Below, piece by piece: positions 17,531 to 26,067 of a stretch of 41,955 bases of DNA. The notes beneath the pieces were generated by a model. The model had not been told where the DNA came from, made no database searches, and worked only from the letters and a program-made list of their open reading frames with translations. How positions within the stretch are numbered: position 1 is the first letter of the stretch; the number at the start of each line of letters is the position of its first letter. This DNA comes from JARRQB01 sp965368585 (lineage in GTDB: Bacteria; Pseudomonadota; Gammaproteobacteria; Chromatiales; Chromatiaceae), in assembly GCA_965368585.1 (NCBI GenBank), contig CBDUNM010000029.1:1-41955 (forward strand). Reading direction: 5' to 3'. A program made the translations under genes and the position numbers.

Positions 17531-18091
17531 TCAGTCAGAAGCCCGTGACAGGACGCAATCGGGCTTGGTCAGATACTGCCGGCCCGCATCAATGAGAAAT
17601 TGCGAGCGCAAAAAGCTGCGTCCCACCAGCAACGGGTAATCAAGACCGGCGCGATTCACCAGATTGACATCCACGCTGTGGTGATGGCCATCCAGGCAGA
17701 GCGTGAGTTTGACTACCGGGCGGCGTTGCGCCGCGCCCGCCGCACGCTTGACCTTCGCCTGGCGTTGCACCGGCAACGTCATCACCGTCGATTGCCCGTG
17801 GCGGTCACGCAACGCGAACCTCACCCAGGGTACGCCGGCGCGCTCCTCGAGAACGATATTTCGGGCATTCAACGAAGAGTGGTCCGCTCCGGTATCGAGC
17901 TTGGCTTCCAATACCAGACCGGCTTCGAGTATCGTCACGCGCTCGACCCAGCCGGCTACGCGCAGCGGGTCGGCGATCGCCAATGAACCGGTCAGCGCGA
18001 CGGCGGCGATACATGACCAAATAACCGTTCTACGGCGGTTATCCAATGTTCGGGGCGGCAGTTTCCACCCTGCTGTGCGCCGCGCTGCCAA
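17531..18091 (-). CDS. Exported/anchored retropepsin-like protease, RimB family
   Basis: A 186-residue second member of the retropepsin/PF05618 group, with KLDTGADHSSL (Asp66-Thr67-Gly68) and the late YPLLVGRSFLRS element. Unlike the paralogue at 9162 it has an N-terminal hydrophobic segment (about residues 22-40, WSCIAAVALTGSLAIA), so it is probably periplasmic or membrane-anchored. TTG at 18091 has a CAGGAG site. It is convergent with the M14 gene (11 bp apart) and lies 77 bp downstream of the MscS-like gene on the same strand, so co-transcription with the channel is likely. Its predicted location makes it an odd partner for cytoplasmic RimK unless it acts on an exported product or on the channel itself. 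Confidence 0.82.
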   Translation of the reverse strand: MAARRTAGWKLPPRTLDNRRRTVIWSCIAAVALTGSLAIADPLRVAGWVERVTILEAGLVLEAKLDTGADHSSLNARNIVLEERAGVPWVRFALRDRHGQSTVMTLPVQRQAKVKRAAGAAQRRPVVKLTLCLDGHHHSVDVNLVNRAGLDYPLLVGRSFLRSQFLIDAGRQYLTKPDCVLSRASD

Positions 18092-18168
18092 TGGTATGAC
18101 TCCTGGATGCTCGACGCCCCTGTATGGGAGGATTCGGTGCCCGCTGGTCTTGAAACGGTGAACGGCGC

Positions 18169-19875
18169 TTATACCTTTTCCGCCAGTCTCGCGAACTCAC
18201 TGCCCGGGTGCAGGGTCAGCTGGCTGAACGGAATGGTCCAGCCACGTTCGTTGCAGACCTGCACGCATGCCTGCTGCACGAGACGCGTCAGTTTGAAATA
18301 CAGGGAGGCGCCGGAGCCTTTGATTTTCAGCAGAATCAGGTAATCGAGCGAATTGCTGGCGGCTTCCTTGAATTCCACCGCGATGTCATTGAGCTGGGCA
18401 CCGATGTCCAGCCGTTCGATACCGGAAAGGATCGCGCTGCGGAAGGCCTCCGCCGGTTCCTGCAATGCGATCGCCTGATGGCTGTAGTCGATGCCGAAGG
18501 TCAATGCCAAGCCATAGCCGTTAGTACTGAGGTTGCGGACGCCGAGCCCGATGAAATCGGCCGACGGATAAATGACAATGCTCTCCGCCACTTTTACCTG
18601 CACGAACTCGACCGATTGGGCGACGATCTGCGCCAGCTTGCCGTCGTTCAGCAGGACATAGTCACCGGTATCGGTTGGAAACCAGGGCTCGTCGCGGTCC
18701 GGGCGCGATGTCATTCCGTCGAGTGCAGACAGCGGCAGTCGCAGCAGGCCGTCCAGCCGCGGATTCTTCAGCACCGAACCGACATTGAGCGAGGCCACCT
18801 TGTACGGTACACCGTCTACCACCACGCGTTCGCCCTCGCGTACCGGTCCGATATCGAGCAACAGGCGCGTTTCGCGTAAATACTTCGGTATGATCTGGCG
18901 CAATCCCAGTATCACCGCGATGATCGTCGCGATACTGAGGGCCATCAGCAACAGGTCGTTGCGCAGATAAAACACGGTGACCACGGAGACCGTCACCAAC
19001 AAGACGGTAACGGCGCGGTAAACGTATTCCACGACCCGCAAACGCGTGGTGCGGGCATGGCCCCTGCGCCGCATCAAGACCCGTTCGTAAAACAACAAGA
19101 TGAAACGCAGGATCAGCCATGTGGCGATACCGACGCCGAGCGCGAACGCCAGCGTCAAGCCTCGCCCCTGCGCGAACTCGCTTAGGCTATCGCGCACATC
19201 TGCCCATGCAGACGTCGATTGACCGGAAAGACTGGCAAGCTGCAAGCGGGCCGCTTCCAGATTCTGGCGGACCTCGGCCGCGCGGGATCGCCACTCGCCG
19301 GCGATGGCCGAAATGCGTTCTTCTACCTTCGCGGGCAGTTTTGCTTGTTCGAAAGTTTCTATGGAGGCGAGCGCAGGCTGGATGATTTCAAGTTTCTGTT
19401 CGGCGCGCGCGATGTCTCGCCGCAGCGCTTCTATGCGGCGCGGCTTGGCCGTCAAATCGCGCAAGCTTGCCAGCACCGGCAGGCTGATCGTTTCGAGTTC
19501 CGCGCGCCAATCGATCTTTTCAGGCGGGCGATCCGACAAGGGCGAGGTGTCGACGCCTCCGATGACGAGTTGCTCGAGCGCCCGGCTCAATCGCGCGAGG
19601 CGTTCTTTGGCCTCTTTGATCTGATTTTCTAGGGTTGTTTTCTCGTCCGTATCAGCAGTCTTGTCGAGTTGGCTGGTTAAATTCCCCAGTCGCTGGCGCT
19701 GCTCTGCCATTGCCGCATCGAGTTCGGCGAGTCGGGCGCTCATTTCGGCGGTTATCGCGGGCGCCCGTGCGTCGCGCGATTCGGGCGCGGGATAGACGCT
19801 CTGGCCGACCGCCGGGCCCTGCACGGTCAGCAACACGATTGCGAGTAGAACAGGGGGGATGAATTGCAACGTCAT
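18169..19875 (-). CDS. MscS-like mechanosensitive channel family protein (paralogue A)
   Basis: A 568-residue membrane protein. It has a signal peptide (MTLQFIPPVLLAIVLLTVQG), a periplasmic coiled-coil (about 40-225, Glu/Arg/Ala-rich), then about four helices between 230 and 330, followed by an MscS-like beta domain (GPVREGERVVVDGVPYKV) and a soluble tail. The pore helix (LLMALSIATIIAVILGLRQI) lacks the regular Gly/Ala pattern of MscS. A segment with DEPWFPTDTGDYVLLNDG is inserted, and the protein ends GWTIPFSQLTLH. The protein at 24382-26067 shares this architecture and these motifs, so they are paralogues of a divergent group. It lies upstream of the second retropepsin. Confidence 0.82.
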   Translation of the reverse strand: MTLQFIPPVLLAIVLLTVQGPAVGQSVYPAPESRDARAPAITAEMSARLAELDAAMAEQRQRLGNLTSQLDKTADTDEKTTLENQIKEAKERLARLSRALEQLVIGGVDTSPLSDRPPEKIDWRAELETISLPVLASLRDLTAKPRRIEALRRDIARAEQKLEIIQPALASIETFEQAKLPAKVEERISAIAGEWRSRAAEVRQNLEAARLQLASLSGQSTSAWADVRDSLSEFAQGRGLTLAFALGVGIATWLILRFILLFYERVLMRRRGHARTTRLRVVEYVYRAVTVLLVTVSVVTVFYLRNDLLLMALSIATIIAVILGLRQIIPKYLRETRLLLDIGPVREGERVVVDGVPYKVASLNVGSVLKNPRLDGLLRLPLSALDGMTSRPDRDEPWFPTDTGDYVLLNDGKLAQIVAQSVEFVQVKVAESIVIYPSADFIGLGVRNLSTNGYGLALTFGIDYSHQAIALQEPAEAFRSAILSGIERLDIGAQLNDIAVEFKEAASNSLDYLILLKIKGSGASLYFKLTRLVQQACVQVCNERGWTIPFSQLTLHPGSEFARLAEKV

Positions 19876-20101
19876 CGATGGTCGCGCGGCGATTGCTAAT
19901 GGTAGGTAAATGGTAACGGATCAGGCTCACCAGGGATACTCGAGTAGTCACGACAACGATGCGAGGCGCGGCGCTTTATCAAACGGGCCGCGCGGTCAAT
20001 CCAGGTGGAGCTCAGAGCCTCTGCAACGGGTCGGATCAAGGCGAGATCCCGGCGATCTAACGCGCAGCAGTGTCGCAATACTGTAGTCACCGGCACGTCG
20101 G

Positions 20102-20977
20102 CTATTCCCGCGTATTCTTGTCGCGATCCGCGGTACGCTCTGACACGGATCGCGGGACGATGCGTGCGAGCAGTTCCCGGGCGGGATGATCCTCAGGGTA
20201 ACTGGCGAATATTTCTCGACTGACCGGTTTGGCGTCGGTCACGGCGAACAGTCTGCCGTGTTCGATCTGTTCTGCCACGAGCGGTTCGGGCAGGTAGGCG
20301 GCGCCGCCGCAGCTCAATATCAAATCCAATGCATTGCGCCCATTGGAAAAATAGCATCGGGGCAGGGGGTGACTCGCGAACTCGCGTGCGTGATGCTTTG
20401 CGAATGACGTTCCCCAGTCGACGAGTATGTACCCCGTGTGCATGATCTGCTGCACGGTCCGATCGGGTTCGGTAGAGAACATCCGTAAGCTCAGTTTCGC
20501 AACCTTGATGCTCTGCAGGTGCGGCAATAAAGGCGTATCGTAAGTAAAGGCGAGATCGAGTAGCCCATCCTCCAGACTGCGCAGCACCGTCTCCTGGGAA
20601 TGACTTTCGACGCGCAGCGCAATTTGCCGCTCCTCGCGGTATACGCGTTGCAGCCAGCTCTGCAACACGGTATCCCAGAGACTGCCCGTTGCACCCGTGA
20701 TTAGCAAGGTGTCCTGCGCCCGATCCGCCGCCAGTTCCTGTCGCGTACGGCTCCACTGCGTCAGCAGGTGTTCGGCGTGCGGCACCAGCCGCTGGCCGGC
20801 GGGGGTCGTTTGAATATTGTTGCGTTCACGCGTAAACAAAGTCACGCCGATGGTCTCCTCCAACTGTCTGAGACGCGCGCTCACCGTCGATTGACTGATA
20901 TGGAGATTGTTCGCGGCCCTGCGGAAATGCCGGGTCCGATAAATCTCCAGAAATGTCCGCAGTAGTTCCAGATCCAC
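20102..20977 (-). CDS. LysR-family transcriptional regulator (third related copy)
   Basis: A 291-residue LysR protein. The HTH (MDLELLRTFLEIYRTRHFRR, HISQSTVSARLRQLE) is close to that of the copy at 13749; the effector domain has YILVDWGTSFA and CGGAAYLPEPLV. It is divergent from a small secreted protein gene; the gap carries GATCG-N7-CGATC (21021-21037). The C-terminal tail after about residue 275 is charged and extends slightly beyond the usual domain. Its regulon may include the GNAT-C39/ATP-grasp cassette, but that is only positional inference. Confidence 0.9.
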   Translation of the reverse strand: MDLELLRTFLEIYRTRHFRRAANNLHISQSTVSARLRQLEETIGVTLFTRERNNIQTTPAGQRLVPHAEHLLTQWSRTRQELAADRAQDTLLITGATGSLWDTVLQSWLQRVYREERQIALRVESHSQETVLRSLEDGLLDLAFTYDTPLLPHLQSIKVAKLSLRMFSTEPDRTVQQIMHTGYILVDWGTSFAKHHAREFASHPLPRCYFSNGRNALDLILSCGGAAYLPEPLVAEQIEHGRLFAVTDAKPVSREIFASYPEDHPARELLARIVPRSVSERTADRDKNTRE

Positions 20978-21020
20978 AACCGTGGCCTCTCGAAAAGTAA
21001 ACCGTTCTTCGGTCTATATT

Positions 21021-21037
21021 GATCGAATTATCCGATC
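21021..21037. promoter_or_regulatory. Inverted repeat GATCG-N7-CGATC, possible LysR operator
   Basis: A 5-bp inverted repeat with a 7-bp AT-rich spacer lies between the divergent LysR gene and the small secreted protein gene, 44 bp from the LysR start. Size and symmetry suit a LysR site; binding is inferred. Confidence 0.35.
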
Positions 21038-21153
21038 GCGACCATCGAAAAATGTCGCTTTACGCTGAGTGTCGACGGCGCTAAAAAGCACTCGCCAACG
21101 ACGCCCGAACGGTGGGTTGGCGCCATTTCACTACCCTGGTTTGGAGCATCACG

Positions 21154-21366
21154 ATGCAACGAAGAATTTTGGTGGCGGCCTGTGCCGCACTGCTCGCCGC
21201 AGCAGGCAGCGGGGCGCTGCTGGCTGACGAGGACGATGTCAGGAATCGCTGCATGACCGAGGCACAGGAAGACGGGATTACCGATCCGGAAGAACTTGCC
21301 GACTACGTTCAGCAATGCGTCGCCGACCTGTCCGGCGGCGAAAGCGAAGCACCGCCGGACGAATAA
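21154..21366 (+). CDS. Small secreted acidic protein with two cysteines
   Basis: A 70-residue protein with a clear signal peptide (MQRRILVAACAALLAAAGSG, cleavage near ALLADE) and a mature part of about 45 acidic residues with two Cys (33 and 55), in the pattern NRCMTEAQEDGI ... YVQQC. The cysteines could form a disulfide. ATG 21154 has a TTGGAG site at good distance. I do not recognise a named family; short periplasmic proteins of this kind are common. It is divergent from the third LysR gene and 239 bp upstream of the GNAT-C39 gene. Confidence 0.75.
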   Translation: MQRRILVAACAALLAAAGSGALLADEDDVRNRCMTEAQEDGITDPEELADYVQQCVADLSGGESEAPPDE

Positions 21367-21605
21367 CAGTGGTTGACCGCCGGCACTCCTTGGTAATCGG
21401 GGGCGCCGGCGTTTCGATCGACGCAGCAGCCGTGATGGTCTGCCCTCCCTCGTCACACCAAGCGCTTGATCTGAGCCCAACGTATTGACCGGCCGCTCGC
21501 TGCGCAGGGTTGGGCCGTGAACGGCTTCATTCAACCTAGCAGCAATTCGTAAAATGGCGATACTCGACGATCCGGGCGATGAGATCTGCAGCGCCGGAGG
21601 GGGCC

Positions 21606-22766
21606 ATGAATGACGCGGGGAGCGATCCCGAGGCGATTTCGATTCGCGAAGCAGGCGCGGGCGACGTAGTCAGGCTTGCAGAAATCGAACAGCACTGCTT
21701 CGTGGCCGATCGCATCAGTCGCCGGCAATTTCGTTATCTGACAACCAAGGCCAACGCGACGGTACTCGTCGCCGAGTTGGGCCGGCAGGTTATCGGCAGT
21801 CTTGTAGTGCTGTATTCGCGGGGCACATCGTTGGGTCGGTTGTACTCGATTGCCGTGGATCCGCCCTTTGCCGGCCGCGGTGTCGGTCGTCGCCTGGTAC
21901 GCGCCGCCGAGGCGGTTGTCTGGCAGCATCATCGGGCGTACCTGCGGCTCGAGCTGCGCAAGGACAACCGGGCGTCGATCGGGCTGTTCGAATCGCTCGG
22001 CTATCGGAGAATCGGGGAGTGGTCCGACTACTACGAAGACCATGCCGATGCCTGGCGGTACGAAAAGAAACTCAGCCCGGATATACGGCCGGCGCTGCGC
22101 GATATTCCGTTCTACGAGCAGACGCTCGATTTCACCTGCGGCCCGGCCGCCCTGATGATGGCGATGCGCGCCCTGGACGCCGATATGGTGCTGGATCGCA
22201 AGCTGGAGTTACAGATCTGGCGCGAGGCAACGACGATCTTCATGACCGCCGGCCACGGTGGTTGCGGCCCGGTGGGGTTGGCCCTGGCCGCCACGCGGCG
22301 CGGTATGCGCGTGGAGGTGTTTGCGAGTGATCGTGGCGTCCTGTTCGTGGATTCGGTGCGTGACGAAGGCAAGAAGGAAGTGATGCGCCTGGTTCAGGAA
22401 GATATGCTCGAACAGGCCCGCACGCTCAAGATCCCGATTCGCTACGATGGCCTGCCGCTGGATGCGATGAAAAACGCCTCCGAGGGCGGCGCGATACCCG
22501 TTGTGCTGATCAGTTCGTGGTTGATCTATGGCGAAAAGAATCCGCATTGGGTCACAGTCACCGGTTTCGACGAACACTTCGTCTATGCGCATGACCCCTT
22601 CGTCGATTACGAAGAGGGTGAAACGCAAGTCGACTCCATTCACATGCCGATTCCGCGGGAGCAGTTCGAACGCATGACGCGCTACGGCAAAGCCCGACTG
22701 CAGGCCGCCGTCCTGCTCTATCCCAAACGGCGGCGACGCAGACCAGAAAAAATGGCCAATGTCTGA
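21606..22766 (+). CDS. GNAT acetyltransferase fused to a C39-like cysteine peptidase
   Basis: A 386-residue two-domain protein. The GNAT domain (about residues 10-155) has the acetyl-CoA loop VDPPFAGRGVGRRLV and the late LRLELRKDNRASIGLFESLGY motif typical of RimI-like enzymes. The second domain (about 165-375) is papain-fold C39-like: Gln172, Cys178 in LDFTCGPAALMMA, His314 in NPHWVTVTGFDE and Asp330 in HDPF form a complete catalytic set. It should combine N-acetylation with peptide cleavage or transfer. The start has a CGGAGGGGG site. It overlaps the ATP-grasp gene by 8 bp, so the two are almost certainly made together. The fusion is known in annotation pipelines but its substrate is not established. 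Confidence 0.88.
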   Translation: MNDAGSDPEAISIREAGAGDVVRLAEIEQHCFVADRISRRQFRYLTTKANATVLVAELGRQVIGSLVVLYSRGTSLGRLYSIAVDPPFAGRGVGRRLVRAAEAVVWQHHRAYLRLELRKDNRASIGLFESLGYRRIGEWSDYYEDHADAWRYEKKLSPDIRPALRDIPFYEQTLDFTCGPAALMMAMRALDADMVLDRKLELQIWREATTIFMTAGHGGCGPVGLALAATRRGMRVEVFASDRGVLFVDSVRDEGKKEVMRLVQEDMLEQARTLKIPIRYDGLPLDAMKNASEGGAIPVVLISSWLIYGEKNPHWVTVTGFDEHFVYAHDPFVDYEEGETQVDSIHMPIPREQFERMTRYGKARLQAAVLLYPKRRRRRPEKMANV

Positions 22767-24255
22767 GCACATCATTCTGGTCGAGGATGCCAAGCACTGG
22801 AAGGGTGGTTTTCCAGAATACCCGGTGGTGACCGCTCGCGACTATCTGACCGATCCGGCCTGGAGCGACAAGCGCGCGTTGCGCGTCATCAACCTCTGTC
22901 GCACGCACCGCGCTCTCGGTGAGGGGTATTATTGTTCGCTGCTGGCGGAGGCACGCGGTCACGGCGTCATTCCGGCTTCAAAGACCATACAGGACGTGCG
23001 CCGCAGGTCCTTGTACAGTCTGGAAACGCCGGATATGGCGAAGCGTGTGCAAAGCATCCTGAGCCGCCGTCGTTCAGTCGAGCGAACTGCATTCGAATTA
23101 ACGGTGATCTTCGGCGAATGCGATGCCAAGGAACTCAGACCACTGGCGCGGGAACTCTTTGAGGTGTTTCATACGCCGCTCCTGAAAGTGCAGTTTCGCC
23201 GTGACGGGGACTGGCGGTTGAGCTCGGTCAAGGCCGTGGCGTTGCAGGATCTGACGGATCAGCAGGAGGGGGCGTTTGTTCTGGCCATCGAGAACTATCT
23301 GAGCAAGCGCTGGCGCACGCCCCGGCGCCGTCCGATCCCGCGTTATGACCTTGCCATACTGCACGACCCCGAGGAGGAGTTGCCGCCCTCCGATCCCGCC
23401 GCGCTGGACGGTTTCCTCAAGGCGGCCAGGGAACAGGACATCAATGCCGAACTGATTACCCGACGCGACTTTTCCCGCTTGGGCGAATACGACGCGCTGT
23501 TTCTGCGCGAAACCACGGCCATCGATCATCATACCTACCGGTTCGCACGCAAGGCGGCGCGCGAGGGGATGGTGGTTATCGATGATCCGGACTCCATACT
23601 GCGTTGCACCAACAAGATCTACCTGTCGGAATTACTGCGCACGCATGGTATTGCCGCGCCGCAGGAGATGATTCTGGGAACCGGCATGCACGATGCGTTG
23701 GAACGCAGCATCCCTTTTCCGATTGTGCTGAAAATCCCGGACGGCTCCTTCAGTCGGGGAGTGGTCAAGGTGGAAAGCCGACAGGATCTTGAAACCGTGG
23801 CTCGCAAACTGTTCCGGGAAAGCGATCTACTGCTGGCGCAAGCCTACACCTACACCGCATTCGACTGGCGTGTCGGTATTCTCAACCGCAAGCCGTTGTA
23901 CGTCTGTCAGTACTTTATGGCGGAAGATCATTGGCAGATCTACAATCACGCGGAAACGGCTGGTCAAGGTGGTAAATGGCGCACCTGGGCCGTCGCTGAC
24001 GCGCCGCGCGCGGTCGTGCAAACGGCGCTCAAGGCCGCCAATTTGATCGGCGACGGTTTTTACGGTGTAGATCTGAAACAAACCGTAAGCGACGTGCTGG
24101 TCATTGAGGTCAACGACAATCCCAGCGTCGAAGCAGGCGTCGAGGACCAGGTGTTGGGAGACGAACTGTACCGGTCGATCATGAGTGAATTTCTGCGGCG
24201 GCTGGAACGAAAACGCCGAGGTAATTCGGAAGCGCCGGTACGGCCACCCGGGTAA
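22759..24255 (+). CDS. RLAN-domain RimK-like ATP-grasp ligase
   Basis: A 498-residue protein. The N-terminal RLAN domain (RimK-like ATP-grasp N-terminal, about residues 1-190; GEGYYCSLLAEARGHGVIP is characteristic) precedes a RimK-like ATP-grasp domain (about 215-490) with VLKIPDGSFSRGVVKV as the flexible ATP loop, an acceptor region DWRVGILNRKPLYVCQYF and the Mg ligands VIEVNDNPSVEAGVED. It probably ligates an amino acid or peptide carboxylate to an amine. It overlaps the GNAT-C39 gene and is followed 126 bp later by an MscS-like gene. It is much longer than classical RimK and unlikely to be the S6 enzyme; the product may be an acylated small peptide. Confidence 0.9.
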   Translation: MSEHIILVEDAKHWKGGFPEYPVVTARDYLTDPAWSDKRALRVINLCRTHRALGEGYYCSLLAEARGHGVIPASKTIQDVRRRSLYSLETPDMAKRVQSILSRRRSVERTAFELTVIFGECDAKELRPLARELFEVFHTPLLKVQFRRDGDWRLSSVKAVALQDLTDQQEGAFVLAIENYLSKRWRTPRRRPIPRYDLAILHDPEEELPPSDPAALDGFLKAAREQDINAELITRRDFSRLGEYDALFLRETTAIDHHTYRFARKAAREGMVVIDDPDSILRCTNKIYLSELLRTHGIAAPQEMILGTGMHDALERSIPFPIVLKIPDGSFSRGVVKVESRQDLETVARKLFRESDLLLAQAYTYTAFDWRVGILNRKPLYVCQYFMAEDHWQIYNHAETAGQGGKWRTWAVADAPRAVVQTALKAANLIGDGFYGVDLKQTVSDVLVIEVNDNPSVEAGVEDQVLGDELYRSIMSEFLRRLERKRRGNSEAPVRPPG

Positions 24256-24381
24256 TGCCGAACCCTGCGGTTGTGGTGCGCCTGGCAACCGGTCGCGTTT
24301 TCGATACACTATAGCCTCAGACATATCAATCAACGATCGCGTGCGCGTGGCGAAAGCCGGCGCTTGTTCAAGGCAATGCCG

Positions 24382-26067
24382 ATGACAACTTCAAATTCTG
24401 CTTGGCGATGGTTGGCGATAACGGGCGTCGTCTTGGTTTGCCTGGCGGTGCTGATGCCATCGTTCAGTTGCGCCAAGGCGGCCGATCAGAGCGCCGAGCC
24501 GGCAACCGGTACGCTGCAGACGCTCTCCAAGTTCGCCAAACTGCGGGACGGATTGCAAAGGGACATCGCGAACGTCAAAGACAAGATCAAAAAGGCGCCG
24601 TCCGATGCCGAACGGGTCGGCCTGCGTCAGGAACTCGAAAGAATTGAAGCGGACCTGCGGACGGTGACGCGCAATATCGAGAATGTCGCTACCGGCGTCG
24701 ACACCACGAAACTGCGCGCCAAGGAAGCGGAAGAGTTCAATTTTCAGAAAGAAGTCCTTGCCCTGTTGCGTCCGGCGATCGACGAGATGAAGGAAATGAC
24801 CGCGCATGTCAGGCAAAAGGCCGACCTGAAGGAAGAGATCGCTTACTATAAGGAACGGCTGCCGATCATCGAGGAGGCGGTCGACAACCTCCAGCGGCTC
24901 CAGCAGCAAAGCGACGACAAGTCCCTGGAGCGATCGCTTGCCTCAATCCTGAGCAACTGGCAAAAGCAGTACACCTTCATGAGTAGCGAGTTGCAGGCGG
25001 CGCAGCTGCAGCTGAACAAACTGATCGACTCGGAAACCTCGCTCACCGAGGCATCGCAGAGTTACCTCAAATCGTTTTTCCAGAAACGCGGCCTGTATCT
25101 GACCGCGGCGATTCTGGTGGTCGTGGGCATCGTCCTATTGTCGCGTCTGAGCTATGCGGCGCTGCGACGCTTGGTGCCGGGGTTTCGCAAACAGCACCGC
25201 AGCTTCCGGGTCCGCCTGTTGGAACTGATCCACCGTCTGTTGACCTTTTTGCTCATCGTCATCGGTCCGATGGTGGTCTTTTACGTGGTGGAAGACTGGG
25301 TGTTGTTCAGTATCGGTCTGTTGTTGTTGATCGGGATGGCCTGGACCCTGCGCCAGGCGGTGCCGCGCTATTGGCACCAGGTGCAGATCTTCCTGAACAT
25401 AGGCGCGGTCAGGGAAGGCGAGCGGCTGCTGCTGGACGGATTGCCCTGGCTGGTCGAGCAGATCAATATCTTCTGTATGCTCAGCAATCCGGTGGCCGAC
25501 CTCAAGCAACGGTTGCATATCAGCGATCTGGTCGAGCTCAAATCCCGGCCCTGCAGGTCGGACGAACCCTGGTTTCCCTGCCGCAAAGGTGATTGGGTGA
25601 TATTGAGCGACGCTGTGCGCGGCAAGGTGATCGGGATTTCCCCTGAAATGGTACATCTGGTTGAACGGGGCGGCTCCCAGGTGACTTACACGATGGGTGA
25701 TTTTCTGGGGAAGTCGCCACGCAATCTCGCGACCAACTTTCGGATCAAGGAAATTTTCGGCATCAGCTACGGTCTGCAAAAAGACAGCACGACCCGCATT
25801 GCGACAACGCTGCAGGACTATATTCAATCGCGCGCAGAGCAGGAAGGTTACGGCGACAAACTGCTCAATCTGCGGGTCGAGTTCAACCGCGCCGGTGATT
25901 CGTCGCTGGAACTTGCGATCATCGCCGACTTCAAGGGCGAACTGGGCGATTTGTACAATCGGCTGCGCCGCGCTATTCAACGCTGGGGTGTGGACGCCTG
26001 CAGCGAGTACGGCTGGGAGATACCCTTTCCGCAGCTGACGTTGCACGGTTCACTGACGCGGTTGTAG
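24382..26067 (+). CDS. MscS-like mechanosensitive channel family protein (paralogue B)
   Basis: A 561-residue paralogue of the protein at 18169-19875 with the same order of parts: signal segment (LAITGVVLVCLAVLMPSF), periplasmic coiled-coil (about 45-225, Lys/Glu-rich), about four helices (240-350), then GAVREGERLLLDGLPWLVEQ, an inserted DEPWFPCRKGDWVILSD and a C-terminus GWEIPFPQLTLHG. The inferred pore helix (LFSIGLLLLIGMAWTLRQAV) is again unlike classical MscS. ATG 24382 is best spaced from an AAGG; ATG 24376 is two codons upstream. Adjacency to the ATP-grasp gene mirrors the rimK-side cassette. Confidence 0.83.
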   Translation: MTTSNSAWRWLAITGVVLVCLAVLMPSFSCAKAADQSAEPATGTLQTLSKFAKLRDGLQRDIANVKDKIKKAPSDAERVGLRQELERIEADLRTVTRNIENVATGVDTTKLRAKEAEEFNFQKEVLALLRPAIDEMKEMTAHVRQKADLKEEIAYYKERLPIIEEAVDNLQRLQQQSDDKSLERSLASILSNWQKQYTFMSSELQAAQLQLNKLIDSETSLTEASQSYLKSFFQKRGLYLTAAILVVVGIVLLSRLSYAALRRLVPGFRKQHRSFRVRLLELIHRLLTFLLIVIGPMVVFYVVEDWVLFSIGLLLLIGMAWTLRQAVPRYWHQVQIFLNIGAVREGERLLLDGLPWLVEQINIFCMLSNPVADLKQRLHISDLVELKSRPCRSDEPWFPCRKGDWVILSDAVRGKVIGISPEMVHLVERGGSQVTYTMGDFLGKSPRNLATNFRIKEIFGISYGLQKDSTTRIATTLQDYIQSRAEQEGYGDKLLNLRVEFNRAGDSSLELAIIADFKGELGDLYNRLRRAIQRWGVDACSEYGWEIPFPQLTLHGSLTRL

